Positions 45,672 through 58,302 are shown, numbered from the stretch's first letter. The stretch is 64,000 bases of DNA from Isoetes taiwanensis (GCA_021234155.1 JAJEKV010000028.1:16248469-16312468); one strand, 5' to 3'. Translations and numbers: made by a program. Notes: generated from the letters alone by a model not told the origin.

Positions 45672-48600
45672 TCAAGGAGGGACAGGATAGTCTCGTTCAT
45701 TTGCTCGTCGGTACAAAATTGTTGATGCCTCCAGCCTGATACAATTAATATAGAAAAGTAAGCCCAACAAGAAATTGCCATTTACACGAGAATTTCCACT
45801 TACCATGCTGGCCTAACAACAAATCTGCCTGTCGCTAGTGCCCAATTAACCTGTAACATATCAAGCTTTGAGTTATCCTCATAAAGAGGAATGTGGCAAA
45901 AACAGGCTCCTGAGAGTGTACCTTGTCAGTACCCAGAGATATTGCAACAACATGAGTCACCTCTTCATCAACCCTTGTGGTGCAAACTGCACCAAACTGT
46001 TCAGCCATCCTCCATAAGGGGTGAAGATGTGGCTGCACTTCTCCTACTGGAAAAATTCTACTGAACAGTATTATACAACCATGAAGCACTTTATGTTGCA
46101 CGGAAGAAAGAATAACTCTGACATCTACATCCCCCAGGTGTTCATGTGCAAAAAAGTTCTGATGGATCCTGTCAATTACCTAATATAGCACAACGAAACA
46201 AGTTATTCACTGAAAACATTCATCATTCTTATTCACCTGTGGAGTTCCTTTCTCCAGGATTAAATTGCTTCATACCCCTAATATTGAAGATAGCATTCCA
46301 TCTGCCTCCCTTTCATCATGACCTACTTCCAAAAGTGAAGGCCCAGGAAGGCCAAATTGCCGCCTGCTGCAAGGAAAATACATGTACCTACAAAACAACT
46401 TTCCTCATACTTCTAACTCTCCATATATTTGTGAAAGCAAAAAAATTACAATATATACCGCTCGACAACAATGAGGTTTTCTCGGTGGTGGGGCCAAACA
46501 CGAACAGAGTCATCAATTATTACTACAGCAGATTCCATTCCCAGAACACCATCTAAATCCTTGCTTTTTGGTATTCTTTCCTCACCATCGAGACTGTCAA
46601 GGTCGTCTCCTTTAGAAATAACACGACCTGCAAATAATGTTCCAGTTGGATCTAATAACTTTGCCATTTCTGTTGCATAGGCCTTATTGCCCATGGTGTA
46701 AACATGCAGCTCATAAAGCTGGCTTGCCTGCATTTGTAGCAAACCAAAATTAGCTTCTCAAAATCTTACAAACATTTTGACTCAGTTAAATGCACTGACC
46801 CTAGCAAGAAATCTCCATATTCCAGGACGCAGTTTTGTCCACATGCCCATGTGAGGAAAACGATACAGCTCCCTTCGTGGAACACCCTCCCGCCCATCTC
46901 TACATTTTTCTGCAGCCTCGGCTGCTCGCAACCTTGTTTCCCATTCTGGTTCCACCTCTAAGAACTGGAAAATGAGCAAATGAAACAATTAGGATAATGC
47001 ACAAGATGCTACAAAGCAGGTATATATTTCCATCTACCTTGGCTGAATTAAGTAGTGTATGATCAAGATCTAATACAAGACAAAGCTTTCTTGCACTCAA
47101 CATTCTCTCCTGCTCTTCCATTCTCCGCGATCTTTCCTGCTGAAATGCAAGACGTTCACTCTCACTCAAATCCTTAAGCATGTTTTCCAATTCAGGATGA
47201 AGTTCACTGGTTATGACAGGCTCAAGGGCCAGTCTTTCTTTATCAGTAGGCAATGATTGAGAAATATCTTGATTGGCAGAGTTGTTTGACATTGAAAGAA
47301 CATCATGTGAATCTGGTGCAAGCTGTTCCAAAAACTTGCTTCCGACCAGTTGTGTGTCGGCAATAGGAGCTGCAGTTAGCAAGGGAATTGTCTCTGTAAT
47401 ACTCTTTGAGCTCCCAACCATTTTAACAAGACTTGCAAGTTTACTCATCAGGTGTGGTGGAATATTAGGCGCCTGTACCGGTGTCTCCATATTTGTTATG
47501 GGTTGCTCGTTTTTACTGGTGGTTTCTAAAAGAATCCGACGTGGATCGCGAGGTTTCATTCGAAGAGCAAGCCCATCTTCTATCTGTAAAATTTGCATTT
47601 TTGTCAGAGACCAATCGCAAATGTATGAGGATCATAAAACAATTTTATCTTTTACCAGAGCTTGCTGTGTTGATGCCTCACTTGTGGGGTTGGAAGCTGC
47701 ATCTTTTGCATTAAGTGAAAAGTCCAACCCGCTCTCTTGTTCCCCAATAGGGTTTATTACAGCTGAACATGTTGTTTGCAGCTCATCAGAAAAGTGACTA
47801 GTACAGCTCATTTTATCATCTTCTAAGCTCACAGGAGCACTATTATCTACTTCCATCTCTGATGGCATTTCAACATCAGGATCAAGCCATCCACCAGTTC
47901 CTAATGTGGCAGTTGAAATTACTGCTGATGACTTGCCAACTTCTAGATCTGCTTGATGCCGTTTACACTCCCTATCATCTAAAAAGCTCAGCTCACCAGC
48001 ATCCCTTTTCCTTGTTCCTACGTATTTGTTTTCTGGCGTTTTTTCTAAAAGGCTCACAAGCTGCCTTCTTGGATCTCTACTATTTAATACCTTGGAGGGT
48101 CCTTTTCTCGATATCTCTAGGTCCTTTCCATGTGAAAGGGGACATGAGGCCATAGGATTCTCCTTATCTTCACAATTTTTAATCACACTGTTTGTACTAT
48201 TCAAAGGCTGGTCAGTGCTGCTAGTTGAATCAGAAATGGAAACTGCATTTCCAACATCCTCAGGTGCAAGACCCCTAGTATATCTGGCTGATGTATCTTC
48301 TTCTGAAGGAGTCGGACTTGGCAAGTCACTCATGAACACAGAGCTTGTGGTATAATTCTTAAAAGGGGCAACAGGTTCCTGGACGGCAGAATGAGATAGA
48401 TTATGCATGAGATTTATAGCTGGTCCGTAACATACAGGTGGTCTAGTCACATCCCCAACAGGTTTAGAATTGCAACTACTTAACTGCCAGGTAGAGGCTA
48501 GAGGCTCTGTGAGAACAGATACAGAATTTCCAAAATACTGAACAGGAGGCATCGCAGAAATAGTCCTGAGATCCCTAATTGGTGGGAACTGCCAGGAAGA

Positions 48601-50273
48601 AGAATTTGGCCCTGATGTGGTCCCTCTACCAGAAACATCTATACCATATGATTGAGTTTCCAAGCCTGTATTAGGTCTCTGCATAGGCAATCCTCCGCTA
48701 CTCTGTTCCATAGTCAAAAACCTAGAGGTTGGAGGAGGCACAGCTGAATTTCCATCAAGTTGACCAATTAGAGAATTGTTTCCAGATTGCAAAGTACTCT
48801 TCATATTTTGGCTCTGCACATCATTGCCATTAGTTCCATTTAGTTCTCTCTTGACCCTCCATGCTATTTGGCTTGGAACTGTTTGCATCATAGAATCAAG
48901 CTGCAGAGAGTAATACAATAATGTTAGCCTTGTGCATTCCCCACATTATGTGGTTATCAATTGGGTTAAAAGAAATTACCTCCTTTATCTGATCTGCTGT
49001 AAAAAGTTTTCGACAGTGTGTGGTGGCAAGACCCATCAATCTAAAAGTTATAGAGCATCAGTTAAGTTTTTAACCTAAATACTTATAACAACAGCCATAA
49101 GAGTAACAATTTTACCTTGGAAAGGTTGCCTTATCATATTCTTGTTCCCTGGCTAATCCAGTGCTGCGAGCCTGCAAAAGTTAAGTACAAACTAAACTTT
49201 GTAACCTCTGAAAGTAATGCACAGAGCATCTGCAAAAGGAAAGCATACAGCATTGACAGCACGTAGTCCATCAAACATTTTCTGTTGTACATCACGGAGA
49301 AGATCATGGGGAACATCTGTGCTTTGCCCAAATATTGGTACCAGGATCTTCAGGGCACTTTGAAGTGTCTCACAAACATCAGCAAGTGACCTGCAGTGAA
49401 AAGATAGAAATATCTCCTTGTCAAGGGTGAGCTTTTAACCAATTTTTTTTCTGATCGTCAGTTAGGAAATCACCTCTGAGCATCTCTGATTGAAACATTT
49501 CTAAGTAAATTTTCTGCCATAGTAATTACGTTCATGCATTCAGCATGTGATTGTCGCTGTTCACTTGATCCTGGGATTGTTTGGGCCTTTCTAATTTGTG
49601 AATTTTGTTCTAAAGAGCTGCCAATTTCACTTAGCTTTTCTGCAGAAGATGGATGTTCTTTCATAAATTTGAGCTCAATCTCCCCTTCCTCTATCTCTCC
49701 TTCTTCAAGTCGAATATCATGAATAGAGCTTCCTATTACTTTACGACCATGTTTGCTATCTGACATCTCCAACATTTGACAAGCCTGACCCTCACTTTTT
49801 TTGTCTCGGAGGAGGCCATTGTTTTCTACTTTAATCCTACTTTGTTCTGAACAAACTTCTGCTAAGGTTTTCTGAGGCTCATAACCCTTTTCGACCCCAC
49901 TCCTACCAAATCCTGAGATTTCTTGTGAATATATCTGCTTTGAAGAATCTGGCCGGTTTTGCACAGCTTGTGCCCAGGCTAGACTATACTTATCATGCGA
50001 ATATCCTGGCCCTGCACTTGTTCCAGGGCTCCTTCTCCAGGTATCTTCTCCCCCCCATCCAACAGATTTGTCAGAATCAGTGAATTTGGTTACTTGGCTC
50101 TGCAATGCTTCTTCAGAATTTGGCAGTCTAACAGAGGTAAAGTTCCAAAGTGGCAGGCTTGAAACAGCTTCTAGTGGCTCGTAAAATTCTTCATCTTTCC
50201 ATCCACCATTGTCATCAGAGATCTCCCCTTCTTCATAATCTTCTATTGATCTGGAAAACTCTTGAGCCATCAT
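45672..50273 (-). CDS. CPL3: CPL3-like RNA polymerase II CTD phosphatase
   Basis: Twelve exons fit GT-AG and phase: 50273-49474, 49390-49249, 49171-49116, 49040-48980, 48900-47656, 47583-47038, 46964-46800, 46727-46459, 46387-46276, 46179-45922, 45850-45804 and 45735-45672. Total 3765 nt, 1254 aa, close to Arabidopsis CPL3 (about 1240). The N-terminus is acidic (IEDYEEGEISDD), followed by a long low-complexity region. The FCP1 phosphatase domain begins with KLCLVLDLDHTLLNSAK, the DxDxT catalytic motif at residues 940-944. It continues with FPHMGMWTKLRPGIW, YELHVYTMGNKAYATEMAKL and VVIIDDSVRVWP. A C-terminal BRCT domain follows (FSRIFPVGEVQPHLHPLW, FGAVCTTRVDEEVTHVV). The family dephosphorylates Pol II CTD serines in the nucleus. 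No break seen. Confidence 0.94.
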
Positions 50274-51309
50274 GGATCTTATCTTCAACCAAAACAAACT
50301 AACATTAAGTGATTTTATGGGGTTGCGTCTGTTTTAAATCACCATGCAGAGATCAAAATCTTCACACAAACTTCAGATGTGAACTTAATACTTTTTTATT
50401 TTATGGTGGCTTGACGAGGCCATGAAGTAACCCTAGGCACTAGGATTAACGGCGCGCTCCAAGGAGGAACTGGTCAAGATATCTCAAGATGATCTCATGG
50501 AACATTTGTATGTAAAAATCTCTCAATCTTCTTTTGGATCAAACCCCACAAGGCTAAATCCTGGTATCCCCAACACCAGGTTACTGAACTCCCATCATCT
50601 ATAAACAGAATACGTCAGAACGTTTCATATGATTGATCAAAGACTCGCTTACGTCCAACCCACTTCAGAACAAACAAGTTTTGGCTGCCAAAGCTGCCCT
50701 TCCATGCCAAAAACCTTTGATAAACCAACACTAACCCTTACACCCTTTCGATGGTAAAGGCCATATCTTTACAAAAATTGCCTCAAAACTCAGGCAAAAG
50801 AACCTTCTTTCTGATTTGACCTAAGGAAAGAGGAAATCGTCCAGATCACTTCAAATTCAACAGTTTAAATAAGCAAAACAGGGATCAATATAGCCTTTGT
50901 TGAGATAACAAAAACCTAAGGATGATCCCATAAAACTAGAGTATTAGGGTGGTAGACAGAGCATCGGACACCACGATTCTCCTCCGTTTCCTCGTCGCTC
51001 ATGAAGGAGGGGAAAAACAGAGGCGCCCCCTTTTAAAATATGTATGATTTGTTGGACGGCCTTTACACAGCGGACATTTAAAAGCAGTTTTACCCGATGG
51101 ATAACTTCGTGCATTTGCCATACTACACACATGTCGAACCTTTGGAAAAATTATTAGACTTTTGTGCATGTGCAATATCGTCCTTCCTAATCTAGAGAAA
51201 GTTGAGGGCATTGCATTTTGTAACATATGGACATAAGTCTATCTTGGGGACTTGAAGCTAGCAACTAAGGGAGGCTTGCCTTCTTTTGCACACTTAAGGT
51301 TTTAGTGGC
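50274..51309. other. Upstream of the CPL3-like gene
   Basis: Probable 5' UTR, possible 5' UTR intron and promoter of the minus-strand CPL3-like gene. No other gene recognised. Confidence 0.4.
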
Positions 51310-52100
51310 TAAATTAGGGTGTATGCATCGGCGAATTCTGCCAATAACATGACCATCGGATTTCTAGGGATCTGGACAATCCAGTGGTGTCCTTTTCTTG
51401 GCCAAAAATCAAGCCCTTGATCTATCAAATGCCTTCGAAACAATGGGAGGTCTACGAGCCCCTTCCATGGATCCATGCAGCCGCCACTGTGGCCAACAGT
51501 CAATACATCAATACAATAATACATCAACAATCAACAGAGCTCCTATCCAGGCTCAGACTCGTGGGGAAGTCGATTGACAGCTGGGGTCTCAAGATATAAC
51601 AGACCGAGTTATGGCAATGACTTGGGCCAGCAATAGATTGTGCATACTTTGTAGATGGCCTAAATCAGGCTATGTCGTAACTGTAACCTGCCGGAGAAGC
51701 AGTCCCATGGTAGCACCCAACGAGACTACTCCAGATTGCATCTTCCCTGTCCGATGAGGTAGGAAGGGTTGCATCTCCCCGTCTCGGGGTCCAATGGCTC
51801 CATGGACAGCTAGAGGACGATGGCGACACACGTCCTTTTCGAACCAAACTCTCCAAAACATGAGCCAGGCCAACACCTGCAACTCTTGAGAGTCAGGGCG
51901 ACACCATTGTAGGAAGTGTCGGACTCATGCCTGTTCCTCACTAAGTGACTGACTATAAGCATAGCCTGCTATATGGGTCCCCATCAGGGACCTCCATCCA
52001 CTTTGCCATTGACCTCATTGTATGGTGCTTAGTCACCTTATAACCTCCATAGCCTGGTGGGCTCTATGCACAAGCCGCATATAATAGGAACTAAGGGGTC
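51310..52100 (-). mobile_element. Diverged LTR relic related to the gypsy LTR at 56157
   Basis: On the minus strand, GAGTCTGAGCCT (about 51550), AAGT(A/G)TGCACA (about 51640), GCATCTCCCC / GGGGAGATGCAACCC (about 51780) and CTCCGGCAGGTTACAGT (about 51690) each have a counterpart in the LTR at 56157-57716. The order of the blocks differs in places or I cannot align it fully by eye, so it is a distant relative and its borders are approximate. Confidence 0.45.
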
Positions 52101-52829
52101 TAAACTAGGAGCATCATCTAAATAATGGCTATTAGATCTCCATCCCGCTTCCCATTATACAATAGGTGCAAACATGAGATCAACCAACATCATATATCAA
52201 TATAGCATGATAAAATAACAAGAATAATATCTAATCCTAATCACATGCATCTAACTTACAGTTAGGGTTCATTGATTAGGGTTCATGATTAGAACTATGG
52301 GTTCTAGAATGGCTGTACTAGAGATACAAGATACTAACTCATCTAGAATGCTAACTTTCAGATGATCTACTTAATAATCTACTATATCTAATGCTCTCAA
52401 GCATTTCTTATTTAGGCTGCCAAAAATTTCTGTACATGCATAGCATATTTCACATCATTGGAAATTGGACCATTAAATGGACTCCTCCCTCCCTCCCCCA
52501 ATCCCTGTTGTTTTAATGCATATTCGTATGGAGCGTCCAATGGTTCGTGACATGCAATCTTTCCACCACGGAAAACTTTACAATATCCCCGCATTGTGCA
52601 CTATCAGTTAAATGAAACTTTCTATACCTTGAAAGGTGGCTACCAGCCATAAGCCCCTGCCACATGGAAATTCCGTGCGCTTGATTATTTTTCTCTTTCT
52701 TCTCCTTGATGATCAGAAGTTCAGAGGTAAAACTCACCGATATTTGTTTTCTTGCAGGCGCTGGGTGCCATTTTTTGCTTTTGAGGTTTTTTTTGTGTAA
52801 ATGTTTACCTTGTCCATGTGTTTTTGGTT
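52101..52829. other. Spacer, no gene recognised
   Basis: Short frames only. Nothing recognised up to the LINE 3' part that starts near 52830. Confidence 0.4.
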
Positions 52830-53547
52830 TGTTTTTCATATAATGTGCAGGAGCACAGGTGCATACATGTGCAAACAGAGGCAGATCGCCATAGCTTGAG
52901 GCAATATCTTGACGCTTGCTTCCTCAGCAAGCTTTGGGATGCCAATGCCCTTGAACATGTCAAGACAGCACACTATCAGCGCCACATAAATCCCACATTG
53001 GAACGAGGCCCGCAATGCTACCTGCATACCCACTTGCCCATGAAAAGGCGCAGACTCATTGCCTCCATTCGCACAGGGGCACATCATCTTCGAATTGAGG
53101 CGGCGGATGGATTGGTGAGCCACGCCGGACGGCAGGCTCTGTCAATCTTTGCCAAATGGGAGTCATTGAGGATGAATCTCATACTCTTCAAAGTTGCCCA
53201 AAGATATGATCAAATTCCGGGGCGCTATCTTTGAGTTGGTCGGGCCGGCCACCGTTACATGTGACATTGAGCACGATCCGATGCAGTCTTTGGGATCATA
53301 CCTTCAGGAGGTTATGGACATGCGAGATCCGCTATGTCCTCGGGCACACACTTGACATGTATATGTACATTGATGTATACTTGTACAGTTTGACAGCATT
53401 TTTATTACTGCCACGGTTTTTCCCTCGAAAACCCTTCGGGGCGGGGGTTTTTTAACCCGGACAGTAATAAGTTTGCTGCGCTCCTTGTGGGTCCCATAGG
53501 CCGATTGGCCTCAGTGGACGATAAAAAATCATTCTCATTCTCATTCT
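52830..53547 (+). mobile_element. 5'-truncated LINE, 3' part, with (CATTCT)n tail
   Basis: The coding remnant (about 52851-53231) contains HLPMKRRRLIASIRTGAHHL, a segment found just before the C-terminal zinc motif of LINE ORF2. It continues in other frames (DPMQSLGSYLQEVMDMRDPL to about 53355). The 3' region includes the hairpin CCCTTCGGGGCGGGGG (about 53430). It ends GTGGACGATAAAAAATCATT, with CATTCT hexamers to 53547. No endonuclease or RT is present, so the copy is 5'-truncated. Confidence 0.65.
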
Positions 53548-53876
53548 AATGCCTTATCTTTTTCTAGGTTTAGAGCACTCTTTACATTGTACAAGTTTCT
53601 GTTGGACGAGTAACATAAAAGCTTTTGACGAGTTTCTGGACGAGTGAGGATTCTCTGGACGAGTAATTCTTTCTGGACAAGTGACAAAAATTGCTTGGAA
53701 TCTACTAGTTAGGCTTTCTTGTGAAGTATGCCCTCATACTTATGAAGATCTATATGATACTTAAGAAACGTTGAAGATTTTTGCAACATTTCCAATATTC
53801 TGAGATATATTCTTGCATGCATTCATTTTTTATTTTGTTTCTTGACATAATAGTATTTTGTATATTTGTCTTGCAG

Positions 53877-53879
<3 letters not shown>
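53548..53879. other. Spacer between two LINE relics
   Basis: No gene. A short motif GGACGAGT recurs four times (53600-53680: TTGGACGAGTAAC, CTGGACGAGTGAG and similar), a small degenerate tandem repeat. Confidence 0.5.
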
Positions 53880-53907
<28 letters not shown>

Positions 53908-55890
53908 GAAGGATGTGAAACTTTATTCAATATCCCAAGAAAGTACATGTATACTTGCAGAGGCAAGAGTAAAATCTCTGCAGACAAAGATAATCCACTG
54001 AGTGGAGCAACCCGCCTATGCAAAAGATGATATACCCAAAAATTCCTCAAAAATTAAGCGTTTCTTCTCAGGAGCAAGCTGCGAACATAGGTATACCTTT
54101 ACTAATCTATCTTGTGCCTCATGAAGAACTTGGTCAGCAGTACTTATTAGACCTTTGAAGAAACACCACCACCACCTTTTCCATATAGACCACACCAGCC
54201 TATTCCAAGTGGAGAGATAGATAGTAAGAAGCACACGCTGGCTAGTCACGACCACATGAAAGAGAGATAGCAACTGGCTGAACTTGATCGTAGAGAAAAA
54301 AAACAATGCTCGAGAGTCTCAGGTTAAAATACTGGGAGCAAACTTATGGACCAGCACATTAACCCGTAGACACCTATGAAGGATCTGCCACTACAAGGTA
54401 GAAACTTTGGGACGAAGCAATTTATTCCAAGCCCAGGATCATATTTGCTTCCGCTGAGGAGGGGGAGATGAAGCTGCCAACCAACTCGAAGGGGGACAAT
54501 GCCAATGTCCTAGAGCTTCTGATATAAAGAATGCACAAGACGTTGGACATATCGGCTGGTTGGGAGGGAGTGACTGGCAGAATATTATCCACCTCTTGCC
54601 AAATAGCTTTGTCCCATCGAGAAAGCATGAACTTAGTCTGAAAAGCATCCCACGGCAACAAGTGACTAGCCTCATACAAAGCATCAATTGTGAGAATGCC
54701 AGCAAGCCTCCAACGCCACTGAGTCAATGGATGTATCATAGCATACAGAGTGATTATTGAGAAGAATCCACTATTATGGAACGCTTAATTGTACGCAAGC
54801 ATCAGGATTGATTTGAAACAAGGCTCAAACTGCCTCCCAAGAATAAGTAGATCCTTTAGGAAGGGGGAAGCATTAGAATATGGGCGAAACTGAATAAAGA
54901 GACACCAAGGAAGAACAGCCTTCAGTGCTGGTTTCCCAAAAGAAGCACACTGCCCAAGTGCTTGCATAACCAGCCTCATTCTAGGTGAATGGACCATGCC
55001 CACCAGGTAGCCGGCCTCTACTTTCTTGAGCCTTCTTACGTCCCCACTGCTTAACAAAGGATTTAACAGTTGTCAAAGCAGCAGCAACACCAGACATACC
55101 TCGGATATGACAAAATGTAGAGGACCAAGCACGCCTGCACCCAGCACTAAACTCAAGGTCTGACAGATAGTGGGTGTTAAGTTTGAAATAAGTTTTTGCT
55201 GCTCGTCTCTGCATTGGCACTGTATCAGAAATCCATTGTGGATTGTGATCAGATATAAAACTATCAAGCATATTGTCCTTCGTAAATTGCCTAGCAAGCC
55301 AACAGCTATTACATTATAATAGCTGCAATCGTGTCGAGCATAAGCTCTACTTGGTCCAGTCCAGCCATTACACCATGTAAAGGATTCGTCTCCATCAATC
55401 TCTACAAGCCTGCAATCCAGCACAAACTGCCTCCACTGCTCACGTTCGAATCCCTGAACAACTTATGTGCCTCTGCTACATCTATCAGGTTCAAGCTCAA
55501 CCATATTAAAATCACCAACTAATAGCCATATTACATTATGTCCAATTCGTAGAATCTTAGTCCGTAAGATGGCCCTCAAAAGAACCTCGTTGACCTGGCT
55601 GATTAGATGTGTACACATTCACGATCCCCCATTCTTGCCCATTGTCCATCCATTTGACTATTATCCAATGTCAGGGAAGGCTTCCAAGCAGTGAGGACAC
55701 CAACTTAGCCGAATTAGCAATAGCAACCAGAACATTGTAATTAGAACCTAGAATGGCAGTCAACTTCTGCACACCACCAATACAACATTTATGCTCCTGA
55801 AGACAACAAAAATCCATTGGAAACTTGAAAAGATAATTAGATAGTCTGCTCCTTTTACATGGGGATGAAGCCACTTCCCTCATGTTCCAA
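53880..55890 (-). mobile_element. Poly(A) L1-type LINE with the RT deleted
   Basis: A T run at 53880-53906 is the poly(A) tail on the minus strand. Moving 5' (to higher coordinates), the C-terminal ORF2 region is at 54422-55057 (RLAGILTIDALYEASHLLP; LVMQALGQCASFGKPALKAV) and the endonuclease at 54981-55883. No reverse transcriptase motif lies between them, so the element lost its centre. It is a second LINE lineage, with poly(A) rather than short-repeat tails. Confidence 0.75.
54981..55883 (-). pseudogene. L1-type endonuclease remnant
   Basis: The frame from 55883 begins MREVASSPCKRSRLSNYLF and has the conserved FCCLQEHK (about 55800). In shifted frames come GIVNVYTSNQPGQR (about 55600), then ESFTWCNGW-(T)-GPSRAYARHD (about 55370) and ISDHNPQWI (about 55260), the SDH motif of the endonuclease. 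At least three frame changes and several stops separate the blocks. Confidence 0.7.
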
Positions 55891-56156
55891 TGACAATAGG
55901 TTCATCAGAAAGTATGAAGGTGTTTTACATCCATTTCAGCAGCATCATCTTCTAGGATCTCCAGTGGAAGATCTACCCACTGTGTTTTGGAAAATGGTAA
56001 GGGGAGCCTCCTTTCTGTTCCATCCTTCCATTGAGTATAATATCTGGCAAAGGAGAGCCTCCGCTCTATTCATCCCTCCCAATGGGAGCACGTGGTGTGT
56101 CAATGCTCTATGTACGTTGATCCACATGTGATAAGGGAGAGCCTCCGCTCTGCTCA
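55891..56156. other. Left flank of the gypsy element
   Basis: No gene. GAGAGCCTCCGCTCT occurs twice (about 56054 and 56137), and a related GGGGAGCCTCCTTTCTG at about 55998. GCTCA at 56152-56156 is the candidate target-site sequence next to the LTR. Confidence 0.5.
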
Positions 56157-57716
56157 TGTGACGTTCCAGCACAGTATACGGTCCTAGGACGTATACTGTA
56201 CTGCCTCGTCACGCCTACACGCCACCCCGACTGATGCGTACGCCGACGTGTAGCCAAGCGGGTAGCCCCTAGGGGGGCAACTTGCAAGGTGTGTGCATCT
56301 ATTAATGTGCACATTTACCAAGGTGCACATTTATCTAGGTGCACATTTTCCCATGTGGACCCTTATGCCACTTCATAAAGGCAAGTGGGCCACACCAATT
56401 ATCCCACATGCTAAAAGGGGTAATTGGAAACCCTAGCCCTAAACCCTTGTCTATTTAGGTAAGAGAAACCCTAACTTGCTATTTTCGTTCATGCCATTTT
56501 AGGGCTCTGTTTTGCTTGCTCCAGGAGTCAAAACCGCCTCCCAGACTCTGTCTGAGCGAATTAGCTCGTTAGTTTCCCCTTCTAGCTTCATCTTCTAGCA
56601 GTTCAGCACGATGGTCGAGTTCAGGGCAGGAGGAGCGAGCCAAGGATCAGGTATTTAGTCAATTTAATAGCCTAAACCGTCTTTCAGTCATTGAATCAGT
56701 AGGTTTAGCCTATTAAATTGCCCATAGCAGCCATCTAGATGCCTAGATACTAAGCTTTAACTAAAGAACCTAACTCTATGATATAGATTAGATCTAGTTC
56801 TTTAGTTCTTCTGTGATGTATATGGATGATGTATCTCTGTGAACTCATTGTATTGGGAAGGGGGGTAGAGACCCTAAGGCCTAGTAGTTGATACTCCGAG
56901 CTAGCCTCTTTAGCACACTGTAAATTCGGCCTGTGTACAAGAACCACACCTGGTTGTGGGTGAAGGGGCCAGACTGGCTCATAAGGAGGTTCGTGTTCTG
57001 ACTCTTGAACGATCCCCATGGTGTGTAAAGTCTACCGGGGATCACTGTGGACTAGGTCTAATGGCTTGCCACTGAGTGAGGGCAAGGCAGACTCGACACC
57101 CGTGGAGTGATGCGTCACTCTCCAGTGGGTTCAAGTCGAATAAGGGCAGTGGCCCTCTAGTCACCTCGAGTCAGCATGTAGATCTCTGGAGGGAGTGATC
57201 CCTACCTGCCCCATCGGAACTGGGGAGATGCAACCCAGGAATAGCCCCTTTGGCTATGCATCCGGCGGGCTACAGTCAGGTCCCAACACTTTTCAACCTA
57301 CTTTGTAAAGTGTGCACAGGAGGGGCGGATGGAGTGGACTACCCTAAGCCATGTTCTCATGCCAGCCAAATCCATTGCCATGAATTCTGTCTGCAATGAA
57401 CTCTGGAGACCCAGGCCGTCAGTCATCCCCCTTGAGTCTGAGCCTTGGGTAGGACTCCCACATGTGATGTGCTGATCTTGTCTATGCAGATATGTGGTGA
57501 GCCATCCTTCGAGATGGTCATGTGATGTTGTTGTTGTATACTGACATGTAGGCCCTGAAGGGAGACAGGGTAAAATGACCCCTTCATTCTTCCCACTGGA
57601 ACTCATCAAGATTGCAGTGACACGTGGAGGGCCCTGTATCAGTATGGAGCTGGTATGGGGGATGAACTCTTGTTCGTATACGGTGAGTGCACCGTATATG
57701 AGTAGGGGACGTCACA
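56157..57716 (+). repeat. Gypsy 5' LTR, 1560 bp
   Basis: It starts TGTGACGT and ends ACGTCACA, a short terminal inverted repeat. The end is one base before the priming site. Hairpins mark both ends: AGTATACGGTCC / GGACGTATACT (about 56174-56199) and TATACGGTG / CACCGTATA (57678-57699). A TCTATTTAGG at about 56450 is the most TATA-like sequence. The 3' LTR is outside the window, so the start cannot be checked against it. Confidence 0.75.
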
Positions 57717-57717
57717 G

Positions 57718-57730
57718 TGGTATCAGAGCT
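57718..57730 (+). promoter_or_regulatory. Primer-binding site of the gypsy element
   Basis: TGGTATCAGAGCT matches the tRNA-Met-type primer site over 12 bases, one base after the LTR end. Confidence 0.9.
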
Positions 57731-57919
57731 ATGTTCTTGGAGACCAAGAGCAAAGCACTGGCCATGTTCCCAGTAGTATTAACTTGATAGGATCCTCAAA
57801 CCTCGAAAAGTGGGAAATTTTTTTCTCATTTTTGTAGTATATGCTAAGCTAGTAAAGTTAAGCAAATTGGAACATAAAAAGACTAAAAACAGTGAGCCAA
57901 ATCTTTCTAAGGCAAGAAG

Positions 57920-57986
57920 GTCTCACACATCGCGCCAGAGCAAAAACCAAGACTCTAGGTTTTGCCCTGGGCGCAACGTGTGAGAC
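57920..57986 (+). repeat. Palindromic leader repeat, copy 1
   Basis: A 67-bp unit opening GTCTCACACATCGCGCC and closing GGGCGCAACGTGTGAGAC. The ends are complementary and the centre reads AAGACTCTAGG. It recurs three more times in the element (58134, 59858, 60058). Confidence 0.9.
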
Positions 57987-58133
57987 ATTAGGCCATAAAC
58001 ACCTTAATACTTGATGAATTTCAGAAAAGTAACATGCTAGATCGAGTTTTAAGATAAGAATTAGCTAGATTGGTATATTACACCCCTAGAAATATGCCTA
58101 GAAATCATATAATTTAGCATAAAAATCCACAAT

Positions 58134-58200
58134 GTCTCACACGTCGCGCCAGAGCAAAAACCAAGACTCTAGATCTTGCCCTGGGCGCAACGCGCGAGAC
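58134..58200 (+). repeat. Palindromic leader repeat, copy 2
   Basis: Same 67-bp unit, 214 bp after copy 1. The right end reads CGCGCGAGAC, probably the undeaminated form of CGTGTGAGAC. Confidence 0.9.
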
Positions 58201-58302
58201 CAATGGATTAGAAAAGTCTAAATTAAGCCCATGTAATAGGCTAATAAGTGTCTTGGCTCATCCAATAGAGTAACTTGAATTTTGACCTAAAAATTGCCCA
58301 AG

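Noticed and set aside
47273-48355. Plus-strand ORFs inside the CPL3-like gene
   Set aside because: Shadows of the long minus-strand exons, whose splicing and motifs are consistent throughout.
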